A stretch of DNA of 32,384 bases from a virus. The first letter of the stretch is position 1; each line of letters begins with the position of its first letter. The notes beneath the pieces were generated by a model that saw only the letters and a list, made by a program, of their open reading frames with translations, did not search any database and was not told the origin of the DNA. This document shows, in pieces, positions 1 to 7,045 of the stretch. Position numbers and translations under genes: made by a program. The stretch is taken from IMG/VR virus record IMGVR_UViG_3300032083_001665, positions 1 through 32,384 of that record; one strand, given 5' to 3'.

Positions 1-145
1 GTACAGCGGTGAACTATTGTACGGCCATCTAGGGTCTCCAAAAAGTCACGTCCAGGAAAACAAGATAAGAACTGGGAGTAAACACGTCAAGGAGGTTAGA
101 GATGAGGCAATTAGCAGCAGTAATATTACCAGCGAGATTAAATAG
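1..145 (+). CDS. C-terminal part of a gene cut by the window edge; possible small terminase subunit
   Basis: The second forward frame is open from the first base to a TAG at 143-145, giving 47 residues that end in SSSNITSEIK. It overlaps the start of kdsB by 44 bases. The frame matches exactly the one left open at the right end of the window (32164 onward): the last two bases GC plus the first base G make an alanine codon and reading continues without a stop. Joined, the two pieces give 121 residues. The protein was not recognised by sequence. A small terminase subunit is a guess from size and from lying a few genes upstream of terL. Confidence 0.45.
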   Translation, partial: YSGELLYGHLGSPKSHVQENKIRTGSKHVKEVRDEAISSSNITSEIK

Positions 146-872
146 TACGCGAGCTGACAAGAAGTTACTAAGAGAGCTAGGTGGTAAGTCAGTTTTACAA
201 CTGGCCTATGAGAATGCCTGTAAAGCAAAGCAACCTTATGTTGTTGGAATAGCGTCTGACAGTACAGAAGAAATGTTAGATCATGCTAAGTCTTTCTGCC
301 CTGTTGTTATTAAGACTGATTCATCAATTAGATGTGGAACCTCTAGAGTAGCTAGAGCATCTACACATAATGCTTTTGGAAAAGCAGATATCATTGTAAA
401 CGTACAGGCTGACGAGATCGATATTGATCCATCAGTAATAGATAAAGTTATTCAAATGCTCGCAGACGATGTACACTTAGACATGGTCACGGTTGTAAAG
501 AGAAGAAGTAAAAACGACAGCCCATCGGCTAACTCAACTGTTCAAGCTATTGTCGATGATAAAGGGTTACTGACTGATTTAGTTAGATTTACTGAGGATA
601 AAGCTGATTCTGATTACTACGAACATATTGGAATAGCTGGATTTAGAAAAACAGCATTATATAAGTACATGGCACTAAGTCCTAGTGATAGAGATAGGGC
701 CCAAGGAAATGAGTATCTAACTGCTATTGATAATAAGTTTCGAATTGGGCTTGTTAAATATGAAGGATCTTCTAAGGCTGTAAATACGGAAGAAGATCTT
801 GAAATTGAAGCCCCTAAACCTAAGAAAAAGATAAAACGAAAACCGAGAGCTAGAAATGTCAAAAAAGTCTAA
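102..872 (+). CDS. kdsB: 3-deoxy-manno-octulosonate cytidylyltransferase (CMP-KDO synthetase)
   Basis: This protein probably activates KDO with CTP to CMP-KDO, the donor for lipopolysaccharide inner core synthesis in the cytoplasm. The 256 residues match the family from end to end: nucleotide-binding PARLNSTR at 10-17, a GTSR motif near residue 80, VNVQADE at 99-105 (family VNVQGDEP), EHIGIAGFR near 175 and VNTEEDLE at 227-234. The first 234 residues cover the usual domain; a lysine/arginine-rich tail follows. Family members normally have Asp in the VDTxEDL motif, where this one has Asn228, and the QGDEP motif reads QADEI, so activity or sugar preference may differ. The start has AAGGAGG with a good spacer. 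It is the first complete gene of the late block and overlaps orf2 by 17 bases. Confidence 0.87.
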   Translation: MRQLAAVILPARLNSTRADKKLLRELGGKSVLQLAYENACKAKQPYVVGIASDSTEEMLDHAKSFCPVVIKTDSSIRCGTSRVARASTHNAFGKADIIVNVQADEIDIDPSVIDKVIQMLADDVHLDMVTVVKRRSKNDSPSANSTVQAIVDDKGLLTDLVRFTEDKADSDYYEHIGIAGFRKTALYKYMALSPSDRDRAQGNEYLTAIDNKFRIGLVKYEGSSKAVNTEEDLEIEAPKPKKKIKRKPRARNVKKV

Positions 873-1638
873 ATACTGGAGAGACGATCTTCCAATACAA
901 GGTCCTATTGTTAAATGGGAACATTTAGTTTCTTTGAATAGGATTCAGGGTATATCTAATTTTAGAAAATTTGGACTTAATGAAGCTGTAGGAACCTCGT
1001 ACGAGACTATTGGTAGTTATAACGCTCAGTACACACTTCCAACTGCTGCTCAGACACTAGATGTTGTCAGCGGAAGTACGGAAGATGCAGCTGAAGGCAC
1101 GGGCGCTCTTACAATGCGCATAGAGGGATTGGATGCTAACTATGCTGAAATTACAGAAGATGTTACATTAACAGGTCAAACTACAGCTACCACCACGCAA
1201 AGTTTTCTACGTGTAAATGCTGCGTATATACTTACGGCTGGATCTACAGGCTCTAATGTCGGAGTTATAACAGTAGATCAGACAACCAGCGGTACTGTAG
1301 TTGCTGTAATAAGTGCCACTTACGGCGAAGCATTGCAATTGATACAGACTGTACCTGCGGGGAAATATATGATATTGGATCATATGACTATTGGAATAGA
1401 CAAGGGCGATAGGGCGACTGTTCAATTTAGATATAAGATTTTTGGGGGTGCTTGGAGATCAGCTTTAGTAGAGACTCTATATCAGAACTTTGCCTCCTTT
1501 TCATCGTCCCCTGGACTGACATTTCCACCAAAGACTGATTGGGAAGTAAGAGGCATAGTGCGATCAGGAAGTGGCGGTGTTATATCATCTTTTGTAGAAG
1601 GTTTTCTATTTGATTCAGGTTGGTATGATGACTCTTAA
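856..1638 (+). CDS. Putative virion structural protein
   Basis: This 260-residue protein was not assigned to a named family. It is rich in Thr, Ser, Gly and Ala with short beta-type segments, such as GLDANYAEITEDVTLTGQT near residue 95, a composition typical of phage decoration, tail or fibre proteins. There is no signal peptide or membrane segment. The start overlaps kdsB and follows GAGAGCTAGAA. Its last residues (FLFDSGWYDDS) lie inside a 93-base segment that recurs at the end of the deformylase gene, so the two proteins share nearly the same C-terminal tail. Its position upstream of terL fits a virion component expressed late. Function is inferred from composition and position only. Confidence 0.6.
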   Translation: MSKKSKYWRDDLPIQGPIVKWEHLVSLNRIQGISNFRKFGLNEAVGTSYETIGSYNAQYTLPTAAQTLDVVSGSTEDAAEGTGALTMRIEGLDANYAEITEDVTLTGQTTATTTQSFLRVNAAYILTAGSTGSNVGVITVDQTTSGTVVAVISATYGEALQLIQTVPAGKYMILDHMTIGIDKGDRATVQFRYKIFGGAWRSALVETLYQNFASFSSSPGLTFPPKTDWEVRGIVRSGSGGVISSFVEGFLFDSGWYDDS

Positions 1639-1694
1639 AGAGTTACGACATAAATTTGATAAACTAACTAACAAACAAAAGAGTTTGTTTAATT
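1602..1694 (+). repeat. Direct repeat, copy 1 (orf2/deformylase junction)
   Basis: This 93-base segment aligns without gaps to 2320-2412, with 78 identical positions by hand count (about 84%). It spans the end of orf2, the overlapping start ATG at 1628 and the first 22 codons of the deformylase frame. The second copy spans the end of the deformylase gene and the start of terL. The copies bracket the deformylase cassette. Confidence 0.85.
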
Positions 1695-2356
1695 TATTTT
1701 TAGGTTTTTGCATGATAAGAGAAATCGTGAAATTTGGCCACCCTGTTCTAAGGGCAAAAGCCAAAGAGATTGATACACTAACAAACCGTATCACAACATT
1801 AATTGCTGATTTATCTGAAACCGTTGATGCCGATTCTAACGGGGTTGGTGTATGTGCTCCTCAAGTTAACGAGTCCCTTAGGATTTTTGTAATTCATCAA
1901 GAGCGAGCTCATGAAGTCATGCAATCCATTTTAAAATACGAGCAGGAAGACTACGAGCCAAAGGCATTTTCTGAAAAGAAAAATATTGGTGTTTATATTA
2001 ACCCTAAAATTCTTTCATTTTCAGAAGAGGAATGGACCTATCCTGAGGGTTGTCTCTCAACCCCTACACTCTATGGTGATGTAACAAGGCCTTGGGAAAT
2101 TGAAGTTGAGGCACTAGATGAAGATTTTAAACCTTTTAAAAAAACCTTAGTAGGCTATGAGGCTAGAGTCTTTCTTCATGAAAATGATCACTTAAATGGT
2201 GTTTTATTTATTGATCGCTTAGATAAAAAAGAGCGAAAGAAGATGACAAATGCTATGCAAGAACTTAAGAAGAAGTTCAAAGAATATAACAAGCAGTTTG
2301 CATCCTTTAAAACGTCCGATTTTATATTCGATAATGGTTGGTATAATGAATCTTAA
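1628..2356 (+). CDS. def: Peptide deformylase with terminase-derived N-terminal extension
   Basis: This enzyme removes the formyl group from the N-terminal methionine of new proteins in the cytoplasm using a bound metal. All three family motifs are present: GVGVCAPQV (family GxGxxAPQ), EGCLS at 140-144 with the metal-binding cysteine, and HENDH at 184-188 with both metal-binding histidines and the catalytic Glu. The ordinary enzyme appears to begin at Met29 (base 1712, MIREIVKFGHPVLR). The 28 residues before it match the N-terminus of the large terminase downstream (MTLKELRHKFDKLTNKQKSL versus MNLKDLRFKFDKLTPKQKSL). The last residues, FIFDNGWYNES, match the end of the preceding gene. ATG 1628 is chosen because it corresponds to the terL start in the repeat and overlaps the orf2 stop, suggesting translational coupling. 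Phage deformylases are known in marine phages. Confidence 0.9.
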   Translation: MTLKELRHKFDKLTNKQKSLFNLFLGFCMIREIVKFGHPVLRAKAKEIDTLTNRITTLIADLSETVDADSNGVGVCAPQVNESLRIFVIHQERAHEVMQSILKYEQEDYEPKAFSEKKNIGVYINPKILSFSEEEWTYPEGCLSTPTLYGDVTRPWEIEVEALDEDFKPFKKTLVGYEARVFLHENDHLNGVLFIDRLDKKERKKMTNAMQELKKKFKEYNKQFASFKTSDFIFDNGWYNES

Positions 2357-2412
2357 AGATTTACGATTTAAATTTGATAAATTAACTCCCAAGCAAAAGA
2401 GTTTGTTTTATT
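2320..2412 (+). repeat. Direct repeat, copy 2 (deformylase/terL junction)
   Basis: This is the partner of 1602-1694, offset by exactly 718 bases. It carries the end of the deformylase gene, the overlapping terL ATG at 2346 and the first 22 codons of terL. The match extends to both sides of the stop/start overlap, so it is a duplicated gene junction rather than a shared protein motif. Confidence 0.85.
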
Positions 2413-3680
2413 CAGCTCTATCTGATCAAGAACGAGTTATGATTGCTAAATCATGGGCATTTTTGGCACGTAAGAATCAATTAGCACCAGACGAATGGAA
2501 TTCTAATAAACCTTACTGGGTTATTGTATCTGGTCGAGGATATGGAAAGACAAGGACTGGGGCTGAAACCACACTTGATCACATAGAAGAGCTAGGAAGT
2601 CAAGCTAGAGTTGCATTAATTGCTTCTATTTCATCGGATGCTAGGGATGTTATGATTGAGGGTGAAAGCGGCTTACTGGCCTGTGCTCAGAGACGAGGAA
2701 TCGAATGTACATACGAGCCCTCTAAGCGACGAATATCATTCAAAAACGGAGCGGTAGCGACGTCTTTTACTGCCGAGGAACCTAATCGACTCAGAGGACC
2801 TCAGCATACGTTTGCTTGGTGTGATGAACTGTCTTCTTGGAAGTATGATCAAGAAACTTGGGATATGATGATGTTTGGGCTTAGATTAGGCCCTTGCCCT
2901 AAAGTTATTATTACGACAACTCCTAAGCCTAGAAGGTTGATGAGAGATTTATTAACCAGTGATAAAAGTGTTATTACTAGGGGATCTACATACGAGAATA
3001 AGGCTAATCTTGCTCCTCAGTTCTTAAAGGCAATTGAAGAGAGATTTGAAGGTACCAGATTAGGTAGGCAGGAAATATATGGGGATTTATTAGAAGACAA
3101 TCCAGATGCTCTATGGCAGCCTGCGATGATAGAATCGACAAGAATACATGATATCATGCATATTGATGATTTGTCACATAAATATAATATAACAAGAATA
3201 GTTGTTGCAGTAGATCCTGCAGTTACAAGTGGAGATAATGCAGATGAAACAGGTGTTGTTGTGGCCGCAAAATGTGAAGATGGTACATTCCTTGTGCTCG
3301 ATGACCAAACCTGTAAACTTAGCCCTGACCAATGGGGAAGACTTGTCGTCGATCTTTACCATAAATGGAATGCGGATCGCATTATCGGAGAGGCAAATCA
3401 AGGAGGAGATCTTATTGAATCCTTACTCAGAAATATTGATAGATCAATACCATATAGATCTGTAAGAGCGACAAAAGGAAAGAGAACAAGAGCGGAACCG
3501 ATATCAGCACTGTATGAACAAGGTAAAGTTCGTCATGTTGGTTGTTTTGATAAATTAGAAGATCAAATGTGTATGTTTACTGCTGATAATTTTGACGGAA
3601 GTCCAGATAGAGTAGACGCCCTTGTATGGGCCCTAACTGAACTGTCCGCCAGTAAGAAAGGTGGGATATCATTTATCTGA
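2346..3680 (+). CDS. terL: Terminase large subunit
   Basis: This is the ATP-driven motor and nuclease that packages DNA into the prohead through the portal. The N-terminal ATPase has Walker A GRGYGKT at 63-69, Walker B FAWCDE at about 156-161 and the coupling motif TTTP at about 190-193. The C-terminal RNase H-like nuclease begins with VAVDPAVTSGD near residue 288 and continues with GEANQGGD. At 444 residues it matches the Terminase_6 type. An upstream in-frame ATG exists at 2334, but 2346 is preferred because it is the position conserved in the repeated junction at 1628. The last 12 bases overlap the end of the antisense gene at 3669-3950. Confidence 0.95.
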   Translation: MNLKDLRFKFDKLTPKQKSLFYSALSDQERVMIAKSWAFLARKNQLAPDEWNSNKPYWVIVSGRGYGKTRTGAETTLDHIEELGSQARVALIASISSDARDVMIEGESGLLACAQRRGIECTYEPSKRRISFKNGAVATSFTAEEPNRLRGPQHTFAWCDELSSWKYDQETWDMMMFGLRLGPCPKVIITTTPKPRRLMRDLLTSDKSVITRGSTYENKANLAPQFLKAIEERFEGTRLGRQEIYGDLLEDNPDALWQPAMIESTRIHDIMHIDDLSHKYNITRIVVAVDPAVTSGDNADETGVVVAAKCEDGTFLVLDDQTCKLSPDQWGRLVVDLYHKWNADRIIGEANQGGDLIESLLRNIDRSIPYRSVRATKGKRTRAEPISALYEQGKVRHVGCFDKLEDQMCMFTADNFDGSPDRVDALVWALTELSASKKGGISFI

Positions 3681-3950
3681 TACATCTATTGTATCAACAA
3701 GATCTGTAGGTATTTCACCATCATGATCTTCAGGCGGCTTATTATAGGTCGCCAGTATATGACTTGTAAGTGAATTTAAATTAACTAGTGCTTGAAGCAC
3801 TTCTTTTGGAACACCTTTTTTAGGTTTAATCTGACCCTCGCCGATAGGATATCTTTTATCGCGAGTATAGTCCATTAAGATCCAAGAGATATCAAATAAA
3901 GATTGTATGAACTCTATGCTATTTAAAAGAGACGTTTCATTGTTAGACAT
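3669..3950 (-). CDS. Antisense moron-like gene, unknown function
   Basis: This 93-residue protein is not recognised. It has an acidic C-terminus, no clear membrane segment, and the central stretch RDKRYPIGEGQIKPKKGVPK. It is the only clear gene on the minus strand inside the late block, lying between terL and portal. The call rests on a consensus AGGAGG six bases before the ATG and a near-consensus promoter on the same strand upstream (3977-4006). An independently promoted gene opposed to late transcription is typical of morons or early/lysogenic genes. Its 3' end overlaps the end of terL tail to tail. Confidence 0.75.
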   Translation of the reverse strand: MSNNETSLLNSIEFIQSLFDISWILMDYTRDKRYPIGEGQIKPKKGVPKEVLQALVNLNSLTSHILATYNKPPEDHDGEIPTDLVDTIDVSDK

Positions 3951-3976
3951 GTAAACCTCCTATGCCTTTTTATTTT

Positions 3977-4006
3977 ATTATAGCATATCGATAATATTTT
4001 AGTCAA
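3977..4006 (-). promoter_or_regulatory. Sigma70-like promoter for the antisense gene
   Basis: On the minus strand TTGACT (4001-4006) is followed by an 18-base spacer and TATAAT (3977-3982). The next features downstream are AGGAGG and the ATG at 3950. Confidence 0.75.
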
Positions 4007-4023
4007 CCCTTTTAGGAGAAGTA

Positions 4024-6069
4024 ATGGGAATTTTTGATTACGTAAAGAACATGTTTGCAACGAAGGGTATAGAAACAGGAATATCTGCCTTTAAGGATGG
4101 ACAAGCACAGTACCCTACTGATAATTTCTTGGATAATGCTTTAGGCGGCTATGGAAAAAATGAAGTTGTATATGCATGTATTCAGGAGATTTCATCTTCT
4201 TTAGCTGAAGCTCCTATTGAGTCATTAGACATGGATGGGCTTCCAGTACAGGCCGATGGAACTGTTGCCTTAATTAGAAAACCTAATCCTTTTATGTCAC
4301 AATATGAGTTTTGGGAAACAACAGTAAACCACCTATATCTTGCAGGTAATGCATACTGGTTAAAAGTAAAGACGGGACGTGGAAAGGTTAAAGAACTGTG
4401 GCCACTTAGACCTGATAGAATGAGAATAGTTCCTGATAAGGATAAATACATAAAACACTATCTTTACAATCTTGACGGTAAAAACCATCCTATTAGTGCA
4501 GATGATATTGTGCATTTTAAATTTCCTAATCCGTCAGATGATGTAATGGGTATGTCTCCTTTACGGCCTGCGCTTCGTCAAATAGCAACTGACAATGATG
4601 CTACAGATTTTTCCAAGGTAATGCTGCAAAACGGCGGTGTTCCTTCTGGAATACTTAAAATACCTGAGCCTTTATCGAGAGAAGCTAGGCAGCGAATTAA
4701 AAGTCAATGGAAACAATCTTACGGCGGCTCTTCACGAGGTGAAATAGCTGTCCTAGAGGGCGATACATCTTTTGAGCAGATTAGTATGGATATGCAGTCA
4801 TTAGCATTCGCTGACCTACGAGGAATCAGTGAAAGTAGGATATGTATGGTATTTGGAGTACCTCCAATTGTCATTGGTGCTAAAGTAGGGCTAGATAAAG
4901 CAAGTTATGCTAACTACAAGGAAGCAAGAGAGTCTTTCTGGGAAGAAACAATATCAGCTCTTCATAAGCGACTGTCTTCAAAGATTGAATCTGATAGTGA
5001 TTTAAATCCGTTTAAACGTGCATTTATGTTTGACACTAGTAAAGTATCGGCATACAGTGATAAACGTCAGCAGAACTTTAATAACGCTATTCTAGGGCTT
5101 CAATCTGGTATACTTACCATTGACGAAGCTAGAGCCGAGATAGGCAGAGATCCTATAGGCGATAACGGGCCTGAACAGCCAGACCCTGAACCTGAGCCGG
5201 CTGTAGAAGATGTTAAAGAAGAGGAAGTTAAGTCTCTATCAACAGAACTAGAAAAGAAACAACGTGAACTGGACTTACTTCAGCAAAGCTTAGGTATGCT
5301 AAGCTCAGCAGACAAGTACTATGACAGATTTGAACACTGGGCAAAGAAAGAGTTCAAAAGACAAGGTAAACAGTTTGCAACATTGTTAGACCAATTCGCA
5401 GAGGTTACAGAAACAAAGAATATTGATGACGATATTCCTTTACCTGATGTTAATTTGGATAAAGTAATGGCTGAGTTAGGTGCCTTAGAGATTATATGGA
5501 CAGAGCACGCAAAGGAAAGTGTTGAACCTATAATGAAGGGTCTAATGTCCGAAGCTGGTTTATCGGCTGCATCTAGTTTAGATACAGATATTACGCTATC
5601 TAATGAGCAGATATTAACATTCATTGCTGAACATAACTACAAATTTGCAAACAGTATATCAAAGAGTAGTGTTGAAACAATAAGAAAATCTGTACAGAAA
5701 GCTTTTGAGGAAGGTACTTCTTTAAAGGCCTTAAAAGACGAGCTTAAGGACAAGTTCGCAGGACAGATTAGTAAAAACAGAGCAACAATGATAGCTAGGA
5801 CGGAAACAATAAGAGCCGCAAATGAAGGTGCAAGAGCTGTTTACAAAGGAGCTGGAGTAACTAAAATGACTTGGATAGCAAGTAGTGATGCTTGTCCTTA
5901 TTGCAAAGGGTTAAATGGAAAGACTATTTCTGTTGAAGAGAACTTCTTAAGTAAGGGGGATGTATACATGCCGGAAGGAACTAAGAGAGCTTTAGATCTT
6001 TCTTACGGCGACATACCGTCACCTCCTGTACATCCTGGGTGCCGATGTACTATTGTTCCAAATAATTAA
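4024..6069 (+). CDS. Portal protein fused to a MuF-like head morphogenesis domain
   Basis: The N-terminal ~390 residues are an HK97-family portal, the dodecameric ring through which DNA enters and the tail attaches: NEVVYACIQEISSSLAEAP near 43, GNAYW near 120, and the GVPPIVIG/YANYKEARESFWE region near 280-310. After an acidic Pro/Glu linker (about 380-400) comes a helical region and a C-terminal Mu gpF/SPP1 gp7-like domain, with ARTETIRAANEGA near 595, ACPYC (Cys624, Cys627) and HPGCRC at 670-675. The two functions are usually separate adjacent genes; here one 681-residue frame holds both with no internal stop. AGGAGAA precedes the ATG. The MuF part is normally a minor head protein. Confidence 0.92.
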   Translation: MGIFDYVKNMFATKGIETGISAFKDGQAQYPTDNFLDNALGGYGKNEVVYACIQEISSSLAEAPIESLDMDGLPVQADGTVALIRKPNPFMSQYEFWETTVNHLYLAGNAYWLKVKTGRGKVKELWPLRPDRMRIVPDKDKYIKHYLYNLDGKNHPISADDIVHFKFPNPSDDVMGMSPLRPALRQIATDNDATDFSKVMLQNGGVPSGILKIPEPLSREARQRIKSQWKQSYGGSSRGEIAVLEGDTSFEQISMDMQSLAFADLRGISESRICMVFGVPPIVIGAKVGLDKASYANYKEARESFWEETISALHKRLSSKIESDSDLNPFKRAFMFDTSKVSAYSDKRQQNFNNAILGLQSGILTIDEARAEIGRDPIGDNGPEQPDPEPEPAVEDVKEEEVKSLSTELEKKQRELDLLQQSLGMLSSADKYYDRFEHWAKKEFKRQGKQFATLLDQFAEVTETKNIDDDIPLPDVNLDKVMAELGALEIIWTEHAKESVEPIMKGLMSEAGLSAASSLDTDITLSNEQILTFIAEHNYKFANSISKSSVETIRKSVQKAFEEGTSLKALKDELKDKFAGQISKNRATMIARTETIRAANEGARAVYKGAGVTKMTWIASSDACPYCKGLNGKTISVEENFLSKGDVYMPEGTKRALDLSYGDIPSPPVHPGCRCTIVPNN

Positions 6070-6080
6070 TATGGAAAAAG

Positions 6081-6138
6081 AAAAACAAAAAAAAGAAAAA
6101 GCGAAGCTTTGACATGACGCAACTAACGTTGCCCCTTA
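6081..6138 (-). ncRNA. Possible small antisense-strand RNA (promoter-hairpin-terminator unit)
   Basis: A consensus minus-strand promoter (6145-6172) would start an RNA near 6138. Within the next ~55 bases lie a hairpin (GCAAC/GTTGC, loop GTTA, 6119-6132) and then a short stem AAAGC/GCTTT (6098-6110) followed by a long T-rich run (6081-6100), which resembles an intrinsic terminator. The terminator stem is weak. The only reading frame inside would give a 21-residue, Phe-rich peptide that does not look real. Confidence 0.4.
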
Positions 6139-6144
6139 ATTACT

Positions 6145-6172
6145 ATTATACACAAATAAAAAATCTTGTCAA
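6145..6172 (-). promoter_or_regulatory. Consensus sigma70-like promoter, leftward
   Basis: On the minus strand TTGACA (6167-6172) is followed by a 16-base spacer and TATAAT (6145-6150). It points leftward, away from the protease gene and toward the 3' end of the portal gene, with no ordinary gene on that strand. Confidence 0.65.
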
Positions 6173-6251
6173 CTGTTTTTTTCATTTTACGAGAGAAATT
6201 ATTTTTCTTAACATTTTATTAACCATATTTAGATTAAGAAATCTTAACAAT

Positions 6252-6340
6252 TAATATAAGAGCCTGTAACAACGTTAAAAGAGATTAGGTAGGGTAAGAT
6301 ACCTCTAAACCATTATAAACGCAATACAGAGCATTTAAAG
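6252..6340 (+). repeat. Structured intergenic element, copy A
   Basis: This is one of three related elements (see 13551-13640 and 31461-31540). The outer stem is CTGTA (6264-6268) with TACAG (6325-6329), separated by 56 bases. The inner hairpin is AGGGTA (6291-6296), loop AGA, TACCT (6300-6304). The strand before the closing stem reads TATAAACGCAATACAG. It lies in the leader of the protease-capsid genes, ending about 20 bases before the protease start. It could be an RNA structure, a late promoter/operator region, or both. Confidence 0.6.
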
Positions 6341-6361
6341 CATAAAAACAAGGATATTGTA

Positions 6362-7045
6362 ATGGAGAAGAAATACTGTAATTTACAGGTTAAAGAATTT
6401 CATTCAGATGAAAGGACGTTATCAGGCTATGCCTCTACTTTTGGATTTCCCGCCGATTCTCACGGCGACGTCATTAAACGAGGCGCTTTTGTAGATTGTA
6501 TAAAGAAAATTCAGTCAGAAGGAATACCTTTGTTGGATTCTCACAAACAAGATAGTGAGCATGTATTAGGGACTGTAATAAGTGCTTATGAAGATGAGCA
6601 TGGTCTATTTATAAAAGCAAGATTAGCTGACACACCAAGAGTTGAAGAAATTAGACAGAAGCTAAAACAAGGTCATATTAATAAAATGAGCATTGGGTTT
6701 TTTATAGAAGCTCAGTCATTTACGGAGCAAGATGGCAAAGAGTACCGAGTAATCGAGAAAGCTGACCTTATAGAGGTTTCTGTTGTACCAATCCCTGCCA
6801 ATAGTAGAGCAGAGATTCTAGCAGTCAAAGAACAAAAAATAGACAGTAGCGAAGAGTGCGCATGCACTGATTGCGGCTGTGAAAAAAATCAAGAGAACGG
6901 AGTTAGAGCTAACGAAGCTACAGAGAACGCGGTCTCTTTAGAAACCCCAAATACTGTATCTGAAAAGGAATTACAGAATTTGGAAAGACTATCTGAATTA
7001 TTAGGATTGTCTATAAATAACACAAGGAGAAAATACAATGGATAG
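6362..7045 (+). CDS. Prohead protease (HK97/U35 family)
   Basis: This serine protease matures the capsid by cleaving the N-terminal delta domain of the capsid protein inside the prohead. It shows the family start (LSGYASTFGFPADSHGD), the catalytic His61 in LLDSHKQD, the catalytic Ser110 in NKMSIGF, and the VVPIPANSRAEI segment near 145. The C-terminal ~75 residues, with a Cys cluster CACTDCGCEK near 165, are extra and may be a scaffold-like tail. ATG follows AAGGATATTGTA. It overlaps the capsid gene by 8 bases. Confidence 0.93.
   Translation: MEKKYCNLQVKEFHSDERTLSGYASTFGFPADSHGDVIKRGAFVDCIKKIQSEGIPLLDSHKQDSEHVLGTVISAYEDEHGLFIKARLADTPRVEEIRQKLKQGHINKMSIGFFIEAQSFTEQDGKEYRVIEKADLIEVSVVPIPANSRAEILAVKEQKIDSSEECACTDCGCEKNQENGVRANEATENAVSLETPNTVSEKELQNLERLSELLGLSINNTRRKYNG

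Noticed and set aside
102-872. kdsB as another CMP- or NTP-sugar transferase such as sialic acid synthetase
   Set aside because: The order and spacing of PARxxSTR, VNVQxDE, EHIGI and the EDLE end match KdsB; the changed residues are reported separately.
6085-6120. 21-codon minus-strand frame inside the antisense RNA unit
   Set aside because: It is almost all Phe from the terminator T run and has no ribosome binding site at proper spacing.
6109-6149. Rightward promoter from TTGACA at 6109 to TATTAT at 6144
   Set aside because: The spacer is 29 bases, far outside the functional range.
6264-6329. CTGTA...TACAG pairs as LexA/SOS boxes
   Set aside because: SOS boxes have an 8-base centre; here the halves are 54-56 bases apart.
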